Assembly (NCBI GenBank): GCA_028583605.1
Contig: CM053328.1
Coordinates: 35,889,722 to 35,953,721, forward strand
Direction: 5' to 3'
From: Dastarcus helophoroides
Taxonomy: Eukaryota > Arthropoda > Insecta > Coleoptera > Bothrideridae
Length of the DNA: 64,000 nucleotides
Below are positions 34,458 to 44,724 of this stretch, piece after piece. The notes below the pieces were generated by a model that did no database searches, had not been told where the DNA came from, and saw only the letters and a list, made by a program, of their open reading frames with translations. The translations under genes and the position numbers were made by a program. Positions within the stretch are counted from its first letter, which is position 1, and each line of letters starts with the position of its first letter.

Positions 34458-34925
34458 TATAGGCCGTTTTTTTCAATTTATTTAACATTTCTTCGGCCCA
34501 GTTTGGAAATATTTAAATTTTTATAGTTTGTTGATAATTTTCTAAACAATTTTTGAGCTCAAATGAGAGCGAAACATCGATGTCCAGTGCTACAACCTTT
34601 TTTATGTATTTTTTTACATTTTCCTAATTCATCAAAAAACAAAAATTTTTTATTTTTTCTATATCTAATTTTTGGTCTCCTATTTTTCATTATTCTATTC
34701 TACGTAAAATAAACTAACCTCTTAATTTGTGAACTGTCTTGAAGTGACGTTTTCAATAAATTTAAATATCACGTAGTCGCATTTCAAAAATTGTTTAAAA
34801 AATTGTCAACAAACTATAAAAATTTAAATATTTCCAAACTGGGTCGAAGAAATGTTAAATAAATTGAAAAAAACATAATATTTCCGGTCAATAAGGGTCT
34901 ACCATGAAGAATAAATCTTATAGGC
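34458..34925. repeat. Foldback MITE with ~110-bp arms
   Basis: Left arm from TTTCAATTTATTTAACATTTC through the AAACTGGGC-complement; right arm is its inverse, ending in ACATAATATTTCCGGTCAATA. Arms are about 110 bases, separated by about 230 bases. A single arm is also found at 50830-50965. Confidence 0.75.
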
Positions 34926-36892
34926 CGTTATTTTGAGAAGATATTTTTTAATAAGTTATTTTTATGAATTTCTTCTATAACTTTTCTAGCATGGCGATTG
35001 AACTTTAAAAAAAATGTCTAAAATGTCGATTCTTTTATAAATTTCGAGTTTTACACTAAAACTTGAGCATTTTTAAGTTGGAAAATTCAGGATTTTATTA
35101 ATAACCTTAACCCACCAGCTTAATTCGAAATTTTTTGTTATGAAGTTGATTTGTTTATATATTTCGATTACGATTTCGAAAATTCGACTTTTTTCTCCAA
35201 AATTCGAATTCCAAGTAAAAACTTCCAAAAAAATATTGAAATTTCTATCTTAGTTATCAAATATCAACTTTAATTAAGAATTTACTTTACTTTTAATCAC
35301 GACATTTCAACTTTAAATTCACATTTTTAGAAAAACTTGATTTATAAAATTTTTATAACTTTTTACGACTAGTTTACAAATGTCAAGATTAAAGTTAAAA
35401 TTTTGAAAAAAAATGAGCTTAATGACTTAAGTTTATTTTTCAAAATTTTTACATTAGCACTGGTTTCAAAGTTCAGACTTTTTCAAAATATTCTGACTTT
35501 CTAGACATTTAATTTATAAAAAATCCCCTGGCCATTTTGAGAAAACACTAAAAGTTTCAGGAAATATCAAAGTTTATTTTTTGAATTTTGTTTCAAGACA
35601 AAATGTTGAGTGTTATTAGTTTTTGTTAATAGATTTTATCCTTTGGAAATCATAGATTTTTTTTAGAAAATTTTGACTTGAAACCTTTTTTTTCAAAAAT
35701 TATGGCTTCTTTTTTCTTCGGATTTAGAGAGTAATTCTAAATGTCAACTTATTTCTAAAATTTCGAATTTAAAAAACTAAAAATTTCGAGTTCGAACAGG
35801 TCACATTAAGAATTAACATATCCTAATTTTGTTCGGAAATTCACGTTTTTAAAAAATTTAATATTTTCAGAAATGTTTAATAATGAATTTTGGTTATTTT
35901 TAAGTATAAACAGGGTCGTAATTAAACTTTTTTAGAACGAGTTTGTCCACTCTAAATGTAGATTTTTCTGGACATTTCGAATTAAAATTCCAAATTCAAA
36001 AAACTCAAGATTAAGTTCAGAATTTCGATATCTGACGTTTTTCACAAAAATTTTGGCGAAATTTTTCGGTTTCTAGAATGAATCGAAGTTTAAAAAAATA
36101 TTTGTGGGTTTGAAGTAAATACCAAGATTTTAAACTTTAAATTTTGAGAAAAAAAGCAAAAGTATTAACATACTTCGCATTTAGCAAAAAATCTAATTCA
36201 ACTTGAAAATTTCCAAGAAACGGTCGAAATTTTAAGATTAAAGGTAAAACTTACAAAAAAACGATAAAAAACTTTATAGCAAAAACTTTTTTTCGAAATT
36301 CGGAAGAATCAAATGCATTTCGAGATTGGAAATTCAGATAGCAACAATAATTCCCAAAATTGCCCAAAATAAAAAACAAGGGAATTGAAGTTGTTGTCAG
36401 TTAGAAAAATAATCTTCCAAAATTAAGAAAGAATATCCAAATTCTAAATGTTCGGGTGCAAACTTTAAATTTGAGATAAAAGTTAAAATTATGAATTTGA
36501 TCGAAATTTGAAAAAAATTAAAAAAAAAGGTTTTTCTCCAGCTGACTTCAAACTATATCTTTAAATAGAGCACTTTCTATAGGCATTTTTCATACAAAAC
36601 TGCAGGTTATCGAAGTCAAAGATAAATTTTAGAAAAGGAATATCTTTCGAGTAATTTTATCATCTTACCCACACATCTGCTTTTATTTGGAAATTAAATT
36701 AAGATAAATAGGCAACGTTGTTGTTAAATTACTTTGTTAGAATGTTAGAAGAGTTAGACAATAATAATATTAATAGTAAAGTAGTATTGGACCGCAGCTT
36801 CTGAGCTCTAACCTAAACGCAAACAAAGACTAGGTAGCTTTAGCAGAAGGATCGCAGCCGCCCCCTCCGAAAAAACCCTGGTTACGGGCCTG

Positions 36893-37330
36893 CAATAATG
36901 TATAAGCTTTTAGGCAATCAAGTCGACAGTCTTGCAGGTACAATCAATTTCTATACATAGGGCCTCGAATATATTTGCCAGTTTGTGTTTCGAAAAAAAA
37001 AACTAATGATTTGCGTAAACACTTTTTTTTTTGCTATAAAGTTCTTTATCGTTTTTTTGTAAGTTTTACCTTTAATCTTAAAATTTCGACCTATTTTGGA
37101 AATTTTCAAATTGAATTAGATTTTTTGCTGAATGCGAAGTATGTTAATACTTTTACTTTTTTCTCAAAATTCAAAGTTTAGTTATGTATATTAAAAATAC
37201 TAATATTTTCTGAGGATAAATTTATTTTTTGAAACACTTAGATTTTAGTCAATTTTATGACCATTTCAGAGAAGCCGTGCACAATAACAAAATTTTACTG
37301 GACGTTTTCCCTTTAAATGATTCCAATTGG
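36893..37330. other. AT-rich intronic DNA, no supported exon
   Basis: No gene. A minus-strand frame near 36906-36990 reads CIEIDCTCKT before a stop, but it lacks the other cysteines and an acceptor, so it is not annotated as an exon. Confidence 0.4.
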
Positions 37331-37334
37331 CGAG

Positions 37335-38330
37335 GGTAGATTGATATGTCCGGTAAAAATGAAGCAAAGAGTTACTTTTTCGAGTGAGTTGTCATTTATT
37401 TTTCAACGTAATCTCCTTTTAGAGCTTGTAAGACGATGCTGGAGTTTTTTGATCCTCTCTTTGTAGTAATCTTTCGTCCTCCAAGCCATTGTTTTTAATT
37501 TGGAAAAAGAAAGAAATCACTCGGGGTTTTTTGATCCCTTCTTTGTAGTAATCTTTTCCAAGGCCCCCAAAATAGCCTTAATTTCAGAGATAACCTCCAA
37601 ATCAGTTCGAAATCCTCGTCTCCCAAGCCATTTTTTCATGTTTGGAAAAAGGAAGGCATCATTCGAAGCTAGGTCTGGAGAATATGTGGATATGAAAGCA
37701 TTTCGTAGCATAACTCCACCAGTTTGGCCTTTGCAATGGCGGAAGAATGAACATAAGCGTTATCGTGATGAAACAGGACTTTCTTCTTGGCAGATGAGGC
37801 CGTTTTGTTTGATTTTTTGATTGGTTCAAGTGTGTAGCGTAATAGTATCTATTTATTGTCTTTCCTTTTTGGAGGAAATCAATTAATACTGTACCTTGTG
37901 CGTCCCAGACAACCGTAGCCTGCTGATGGAACCACCTTGGCCTTCTTCGGAGCATTGCCACCAGCTTCCCCCCACTGCTGTCTTCGGTGTGTAAAAATGA
38001 ATCCATGTTTTATCTGCAGTGATAAAACGGCGCAAAATTCATTTGGGTTTCTTCAAACAGCCGCGAATTAGCCTGAGAAAGTGCCACTCTTTCACGTTTT
38101 TGGTCAATTGTCAACAAACGCGGCACCCATCTTGCCGAAAAATTTTTCATATTGGAAGTTTGTTCATATGAGATGTTTACAGTGTTGGTTATTTCTCTCA
38201 AGTTCCTCGTCGATCTCCTAATACGATGTCGTGTAATTTCGTGATCATTTTTGGAGTGGTTATCTCCGTTGGATGTCCTGAGCTAGGAGCGTCTTCCGTG
38301 CTTGTTCCACCACAACGAAACTCAGTAAGC
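37335..38330 (-). pseudogene. Mariner (DD34D) transposase relic
   Basis: The minus strand keeps characteristic mariner segments in order: KNFSARWVPRLLTIDQKRER near 38100-38150, the WVPRLLT block; then KGKTINRYYYATHL near 37850; HHDNAYVHSS (second Asp) near 37760; and SPDLASNDAFLFPNMKKWLG (third Asp) near 37640-37690. Several frameshifts separate them, and a part of the 3' end is duplicated near 37440-37560. The transposase is dead. No clear terminal repeats were located. Confidence 0.8.
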
Positions 38331-38534
38331 CACTTGTGAATCACCTTAAGTGGTGGAGAAGATTCACCTCAGAGACTAATTCACCATAATGCTGGATTCT
38401 GGATTCGAGGTGGGTTGCCTAGAGTTTAGGCCAGCACTAAGGCCACCCTTTCTATGCCAGTTATGCTATTCCCGTGATTGAGGTGTCCTTGGTCATTCAT
38501 TCAGCCAACTAACCTTGTTGAGAAACGCTCTAAT

Positions 38535-38690
38535 ATCTAGTATCTCTCTGAAGATAATAGCTTGGCAGTCAAAACGCGTTAGAGCAACCTTTGTTGTGTT
38601 TTTTAATCTTTCTTGGTTTCAGGGAACAAGATTTGTATTTCAATTTTTGAAGTTAACCAAGGACCAGTCCGTTCCATCAAAAAAACCCCT
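38535..38690 (+). repeat. Foldback-family copy, single arm
   Basis: Contains CTCTGAAGATAATAGCTTGG, AAACGCGTTAGAGCAACC, TTGGTTTCAGGGAACAAG and GGACCAGTCCGTTCCATC in the usual order. It is not paired with an inverted arm here. Confidence 0.75.
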
Positions 38691-38924
38691 AATACTTAGC
38701 AAAAGATTTTTTTTTCCGTGATGTCTTTTTTGCATAAAAAGTTATGTTTTACCAACACTCGAAATTTACTTTTTTCCATTTTTAACAGCGAAAGAACGAC
38801 TTGTTTGGTCTAAACAACTGACAAAGTAATACTAATTCAAATATCAGTATGAAATTTCGAGCATGTATTCTCAAAACAATGATCTGTCCAAATATGTTGT
38901 AACTTGTATACTGGTATTACCACT

Positions 38925-39470
38925 TCATTCATTTTTACCGGACTTATCAATCTGCCCTCGTACGACAGACGATCTCGAAGAAGATAGCTTATTAAAGAAG
39001 CATATGTTGTAATTTTTGAGGAAAATTTCTTTCAGCGTTGATTGAATCAATGCTTTCGGTAACGAGTTCCATAGCTTGGAAGTTCTATAGAAAAAAGAGT
39101 CCCCGTAAACAGAAGTCCACACGTGTCAAGGTGGACCGCTCTCTCCGATTGTCTTGCATGCCTCAAAAACCTTTTCCCTGGGGGGATCAATCCTATTAGT
39201 TCCTGCGAGCATTTCCCATGATGGTACTTGTAAAAAAGAGATAAGTCACCAATCACCCGCCTCTGTTCTAGTGCTCTAGTGTTTCAAGAAAATAGGTCAC
39301 ACTCTCATCAATTAGGCGAATCGCTCTTCCTTGAATTGACTCCAAACGAGCTAAAGTGTGCTTTGGGACTGCACTCCAAACACGAGAACAGTGTTGGCTA
39401 GTGTTGGCCTAACTTGAGCTTTATATAGTATCAGTAGCTGATGAGATGTGTCTTTTTAGAGCTGAAAAGA
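38925..39470 (-). pseudogene. 3' fragment of a jockey/CR1-like non-LTR ORF2
   Basis: On the minus strand it matches 41480-41940: KAQVRPTL-like region, then GDLSLFYKYHHGKCSQELIG and a Pro-Pro-Gly-Arg-type segment. Its 3' end differs from the other copies (LSSSRSSVVRGQIDKSG), so it is a related subfamily. Its 5' end carries a 30-base inverted copy of itself (39445-39500). Confidence 0.75.
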
Positions 39471-39959
39471 CACATCTCATCAGCTACTGATACTTCTGAG
39501 AGGCGGACTTGACAATAGAGCATGGAAAAAAGTCGAAATTACGAGAGAAAGAAAATCCACAGTTTTAGAAAAAGTCTTAACGAGCTCAAGTGAAGTCTTT
39601 CAGAGAAACTAAATTTAGTAACTTCTTTTTTAAAGGTCTTTCATGAAATTTTCACTTTCATGGAAGATCGTCATTACCATAGTGACCTTAAACTCTAATA
39701 TTTGACTTTTTTCTAAAGCTTCGATCAAAATATCAATCACTGCTTGGAAATTCGGATCACATGCTTGTAGCAGCCTTTCGGCTCGCTTCATATACCACCT
39801 CCTTCCCAGACGCGATCCCGTAAGGTTTGGCACTTTAACTCTGCAAACTGGAAAGAATTAAAAGACTTCTTTGCATCTTTCCCATGGCAGGAAGTCTGCT
39901 TTAATTCAGACAACCCTCCCTTAGTCACCGAATCCATCACGGAAACTATCCTGATTGGT

Positions 39960-40529
39960 ATGGAATGCTCAATTCTCCACTCCCAAAAAAAGTCTGCTTC
40001 CAGTAAATCTTGGTTCAGTAAGAAATGTGCTCGGGCTGTCTCCTGCAAAAATCACGCAGATCGTCGTTGGCGAAATAATCTCTCAGTCGAGACTCGGATC
40101 ATATTTGTAGATGCACGAAATTCTTGTAGACCGGTTATTGACGAGGCAAAAAGTAATTTCGATCGTAAAATGCGCCAGAGACTTATCAACTGTCCGAACG
40201 GTTCCAGGTCCTTTTGGAGATTTGCAAAGTCGATTGGAAAGAATTTTACATCTTCCAATTTTCCACCTTTACTAGATGAAAATAGCAATATTGCTACTAC
40301 CTCCAAGAAAAAGGTTGACATATTAGCCTTAATGTTTGCTCAAAATTCCAATCTTGATTCTCGAAACGCAGAACCTTCTATTTTTCCTAAGGTTGGCACT
40401 TCGATGCCTGAAGTTGTTTTCAGACAACGCACAATCAGGAAGATTCTCTTTGAGCTGGCGGCACCTCGAAAGCTTCTGGTCTTGATGGTATTCCCGCTAT
40501 TGTTCTTAAGAAGTGTGCCCCAAAGTTGA
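39960..40529 (+). pseudogene. ORF2 linker between endonuclease and RT
   Basis: Open for 189 codons, with RIIFVDARNSCRPVIDEAK and NCPNGSRSFWRFAKSIGKNF, a region that precedes RT in CR1/jockey-type ORF2 proteins. It ends by frameshift in the sequence that in other elements reads SPG-like ...GIP before RT motif 1. Confidence 0.75.
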
Positions 40530-41600
40530 CTCCTGTCCTAAGCAAATTGTTCACACTCTCTTACAACAAATGTGTGTTCCCTGACATCTGGAAATCTGCT
40601 AGAGTGCAGCCTGTCCCTAAAAAGGGAAAAGGGAATCTGGCTAACAACTATCGCCCTATATCTTTGTAACCCGTTCTATCTAAAGTGATGGAAAAGGTTA
40701 TCAACTTCGAGATTCTCAAATATCTGGAGAAAAATAGAATCATCTCCTACAGCCAATAGGGTTTTAGACAACAACTTCCACTGGTGATCTACTGGCATAT
40801 GTTACTCATATCTGTACCTCAGCTATGGAAAAACATGGTGAGGCTAGAGTTATGGCATTGGATATCTCAAAGGCTTGCGACAGAGTCTGGCACCGATCTC
40901 TTCTCGCCAAATTAACCTCTTATGGTCTTGCTCCTGGACTCTGTCATTTGATATCCAATTTTCTCGCTGACAGATCGCTTCAGGTCGTTGTCGATGGCAT
41001 CTGGCATCTCAACCGAGACATTTGCGATTCACGAGGGGGTGCCTCAGGGGTCTGTTCTGTCTCCGACTCTATTTCTGTTACACCTAAACGATCTCTTAGC
41101 TTCAACTTCCAATCCCATATATAGCTACGCAGATGATAGTAACCTTGGGTCATCTTTTTTCTCCGACAAACCATTATCTATCGCTGCTTCAGATCAATTA
41201 AGGGGACAGCAGATACAGACGATTAATCGGGATCTCGAGATTATTCTGGAATGGGGTAAGAACAATTTCGTCTACTTCAACACTTCAAAAACTCAGGCCG
41301 CGGTTTCTCTAAGAAAACATCAAGAGATAATGCAACAAACATACTAATGGAGGGTCAAAACCTTTCGATGGGATCTAATCTATCTATCCTAAGAGTGAAT
41401 GCGAGCATTAACTTCTCTTGGGACGATCATGTGCGCGCCATTGCCAAATCCGCCTCTCAGAAGCTAGGCTTTCCTTTTAGAGCTAAAAAGTACTTCACAT
41501 CTCATCAGCTACTCACACTATACAAAGCTCAAGTAAGGCCAACACTAGCCAATACTGTTCTCATGTTTGGAGATCAACCCCAAAGCACACTTTAGCTCTC
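40530..41600 (+). pseudogene. Reverse transcriptase domain, broken
   Basis: Motifs in order: VFPDIWKSARVQPVPKKGKG, NNYRPISL then a stop, EARVMALDISKACDRVWHRS (motif A; the usual AFD is ACD), EGVPQGSVLSPTLFLLHLND (motif B) and IYSYADDSNL (motif C, YADD intact). Two frame changes separate these. It is inactive. Confidence 0.8.
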
Positions 41601-41870
41601 TTGGATTCAATTCAAAGAAGAGCGATTCGCCTGATTGATGACGAGAGTTTGACCGATTCTCTCGAAACATTAGAGCACAGGCGTATGGTTGGTGACTTGT
41701 CTCTTTTCTACAAGTTGTATCATGGAAGATGCTCGCAGGAACTAATAGAATTAATACCCCCAAGGGAAAGATTCTTGAGGCGTACTAGACAGTCGGAGAC
41801 AGCAAATTCCTGTGCGGTCCAACTTGACACAGTGAGGACTTCTGTCTGCGGAGACTCCTTTTTTCTATAG
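41601..41870 (+). pseudogene. C-terminal end of the non-LTR ORF2
   Basis: Contains MDSIQRRAIRLIDDESLTDS and GDLSLFYKLYHGRCSQELIE, the thumb-like tail seen in all three copies in the window. A frameshift near 41870 separates it from RTSK-type terminal codons. Confidence 0.75.
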
Positions 41871-42186
41871 AACTTCCAAGTGATAGAACTTGTTACCGAA
41901 AGGAATTTTCCCCAACAATTACAACCTATCCTTGTTTAAGAAGGCAGTTCATTCGCCATCTATCCTTATTTCCGCATCCTTCTCGCAGTGCTTTGAAATC
42001 ATAATGGGGTTACCCTTTACGAGTGAATAAAATTAAAAAAAAGGGCCTAAACTCTAGGATTTTGAGAAAATCATTTTTATAGAAAAAAAAACTCAAAATG
42101 TATATCAAAAATCCAACATTTCTTCTTGAATTTTATAGAATGGTATTACTCTAAAATTAAAGTAGACATTTTGAATTTAATATGTA

Positions 42187-43435
42187 CAGGGTCTTTGGTT
42201 ATAAATGCACCTCCCCATTTATGTTTCGAAATATGACAGATACAAAAAAATCTGAATGCAAAAGTTTCAAGACCCTTCTTAAATTTTGATTTGAAATAAG
42301 TTTGCAATATACAGGGTGTTACGTTTTTTCAGAATCAAAATCAACTTTGGTTTTTTAAACGAAACACTCCAATTATTTTTCCATTTTCGAATTCTCGTAA
42401 TAATTTCACGTATGTTTTATATAACATACCTACATCTAAATTCAACTGTTTTAGAAATATTGATAGTTATAAATCGCCAATATGACCTTGATTCTTGATT
42501 TTTCATAAATAATAGATATCTATAAGAAATGTTAAATATAAAAGATTATAGAAAACGTCCAAATTTTTATTTTAAATAATTTTGATATATACAGGGTGTT
42601 TAGTTTTCTACAATCCAAATAAATTTTTGGTTTGTATACCTTATTCTCAGATTCAACATTTCCAAAAATGTTGTTAGGTAAAAAATCGACAATTTTCTAA
42701 TCTTAAAACAAAAACCTGTACATATAACTCTAAAACTGTTTAGTATAGAAGAAATGGGCTCCTCTTTTCCTTTTTATTTTATTAGTGATATATTTTGAAG
42801 TAAGCCAACATTTTATGTTACTTCATTTTTTTTATTAAGGTTTTAGTCAAAATGAACTTAGGATCATATTGACGATTTACAACCATCAATATTTCTGAAA
42901 CAGTTAAATTTAGATAAGAGGGATGTTATATAAAATATATGTAGAATTTGCAGGAGAATTCAAAAATGAAAAAATAATCGGAATGTTATATTTAATAAAC
43001 CAAATTAGGTTTGGATTCTGGAAAACTAAACACCCCACATATCGTTAAATTATTTTAAACAAAAATTTAGGCAATTTTTAAAAACTTTTAAATTTAATAT
43101 TTAGATATAGATACCGTATTATTAGTATAAAATCAAGAACACATTGATGATTTATAATTGTCAATTTTTCGGAAATAGTTGAATTTAAATATGGATATGT
43201 TAGATAAAGATGTGTAGAATTTTTAGGAGAATTCAAAAATGAGAAAATAATTGGGGTGTTCTATTTAAAAAACCGAAGTTGATTTTGATTCTGGAAAAAC
43301 CTAGCACCCTGTATATCGCAAACTTAGTTCAAATAAAAATTTAGGAAGGGTCTAGAAACCTTCGCATTTAAAATTTTTTGTATCTATCATATTTCGAAAG
43401 ATAAATGGTGAGTGCATTTATAACCAAAGACCCTG
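42187..43435. mobile_element. Concentric palindromic MITE, 1.25 kb, TA target
   Basis: The outer ends CAGGGTCTTTGGTTATAAAT and its inverse are flanked by TA. Inside, CAGGGTGTTACG (42312) mirrors CACCCTG at 43305-43311, and CAGGGTGTTTAG (42592) mirrors a CACCCC end near 43030. The two arms are inverted copies of about 600 bases around a centre near 42815. There is no ORF. Ends and TA target are those of IS630/Tc1/mariner MITEs, similar to the CAGGGTGTTAC end at 44725. Confidence 0.8.
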
Positions 43436-43749
43436 TACATTTTGAGCTGTTTTTAAAATTGCTCTTATTTTTGAAAAATCCTGAGTTTAAACTAGGGATT
43501 TTTATTTTTTAATTTCGTTTTTTATCTATTGCTGTTACCTCTCCGGATTTAACCATTATCTCCTCGGGTTGATCGATTCTAAGCCGAATAGTTTTTTTAA
43601 TCAACAACTTACCTATGCAATGCAGCGGTAGTATAAACTCTCATATAAAAAAAGTATATGAGGGCTGACTAAATCCAACAAAATTTAAAATACAAAAACA
43701 CAACATACCTACATTTTGAAATATCTTTTAAGAAAATAATTCTACTTAC

Positions 43750-43831
43750 TTTCAAATTTACCAATAGCTTCAACAGAAGCTGCTATTGCTGAAAAAGCTA
43801 ATAAAACAAAACATATTAAGTGATACCGCAT
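43750..43831 (-). CDS. Signal-peptide exon 1 (gene G2)
   Basis: ATG at 43831-43829 opens 27 codons plus one base, ending at A|GTAAGT (donor 43749-43748). MRYHLICFVLLAFSAIAAS is a typical signal peptide with likely cleavage after Ala or Ser, followed by VEAIGKFE. Phase 1 fits the exon at 33016-33143 (joined codon ATG). The 5' UTR aligns with that of the 25307 exon (CAGTATTG, then AGTAAAGAGGAA, then TCCAATAAAAGC). The intron would be about 10.6 kb and holds hAT, mariner and non-LTR relics. The predicted product has about 69 residues. The join is inferred from phase, order and strand. Confidence 0.75.
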
Positions 43832-43867
43832 TTTTAGCTTTTATTGGAAATAAATTCCTCTTTACTG

Positions 43868-43920
43868 AGACAATACTGAACAAATGATTTACGACTTTGC
43901 AATAAGCAATATAATTCAAT
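43868..43920 (-). promoter_or_regulatory. Probable core promoter of G2
   Basis: Initiator-like TTCAGTATTG (minus strand, 43880-43871) matches that of G1. About 28 bases upstream is AATTATATTG, a weak TATA-like element. Confidence 0.4.
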
Positions 43921-43994
43921 TTTATTTTATCACCCACAACGGTTTGTTAATTAATGGGTTAATGCATAATATAAAAACAAACAAAATATGTATC

Positions 43995-44375
43995 GAAATT
44001 AGGTCGAAAACACATAAACTCACAAGGAATCAGCCGACTCCAATCCAGAATATGCCTTATGCGAAACGTAGACATAAAACCCACCCTCTACACCAAAAAC
44101 CATTACCAGGAATGAAGCTGGAATGAAGGACCTGGCGTATGCTTAACCGAATGCTAATCGGCGTTGCACATGTCAAGACAAATCTGTCAAAGTGGGGCAT
44201 CGTAGCCGAAGATGACATACTGTGTGAATGCGGAGAAATCCATATGTCTCATCTAAGATCATGTGGGCTATGCCCTTCAAAATGTACTCTTGATGACTTG
44301 TGGCTCGCCCAGGCAATAGACGTGGCCAGCTTTTGGGCTGAAAATTTGTAAACGTTGGAAACCACGGACTAGAAA
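43995..44375 (+). pseudogene. C-terminal fragment of another non-LTR ORF2
   Basis: The plus strand encodes RMLNRMLIGVAHVKTNLSKW, then ILCECGEIHMSHLRSCGLCP and the tail LAQAIDVASFWAENL with a normal stop. The RxLNRLRTG...KWG...CxCG...H...CP layout is the zinc-binding C terminus found in several insect non-LTR retrotransposon polyproteins. No RT sequence is attached. It is probably a 5'-truncated insertion. Confidence 0.6.
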
Positions 44376-44724
44376 AAGTAAAGTAAGTTTATTGAGAGGA
44401 GTTTTGTGAACGTTTTGTTGAACAGTGTTTCTAAAAGAAGTAATCGGAGATAGAAAGCGAAAGAAAAAAGGCAACATTTTGAGGTGAACATGTCAACATT
44501 TATGGAAAAAATCCTGGTTTATAAATTGTACAAATTATTTCATTAACACAAGTAAAGTATTGAGGAAGATATTTTTTTTTGAGGGATTAATTATGCAGCA
44601 ATGCGAAACCTGGTCCGGTGTTAGCAAATATTTATCGAAAACTTGTGGAATTTTTTAAATTTTGTTGCGTTTTATCGTCAATAAATTTTAATAGTTATGA
44701 AGGATTGATTAATCTCCATTTATA

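Larger units (their letters stand above)
33235..36892. mobile_element. Second hAT-type element, 3.7 kb, non-autonomous
   Basis: The ends CAGGCCCAGAACCGGGGGGG and, inverted, CAGGCCCGTAACCAGGG are related to those of the element at 22854-24966. Flanks ACATAATG and CAATAATG agree at six of eight positions, so the 8-bp duplication has decayed. It holds a solo LTR (33561-33938), a foldback MITE (34458-34925) and AT-rich DNA, but no transposase. It lies in the inferred G2 intron. Confidence 0.7.
39772..42045 (+). mobile_element. Jockey/CR1-like non-LTR element, 5'-truncated and broken
   Basis: It starts within the linker after the endonuclease (HFNSANWKELKDFFASFPWQ) and runs through RT to a short A-rich 3' end (AAAATTAAAAAAAA at 42028). 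Frameshifts and stops occur near 40500, 40668, 40757 and 40780. RT hallmarks are listed in the ORF entries. It aligns over its whole length with the copy at 52129-54960. Confidence 0.85.

Noticed and set aside
36906..36990. Minus-strand frame with CIEIDCTCKT, resembling part of a cysteine exon
   Set aside because: Only three cysteines, no splice acceptor, no shared 3' UTR, and the spacing does not fit the family.
37500..37820. A 106-codon plus-strand frame
   Set aside because: It lies opposite the mariner transposase relic, which is read on the minus strand.
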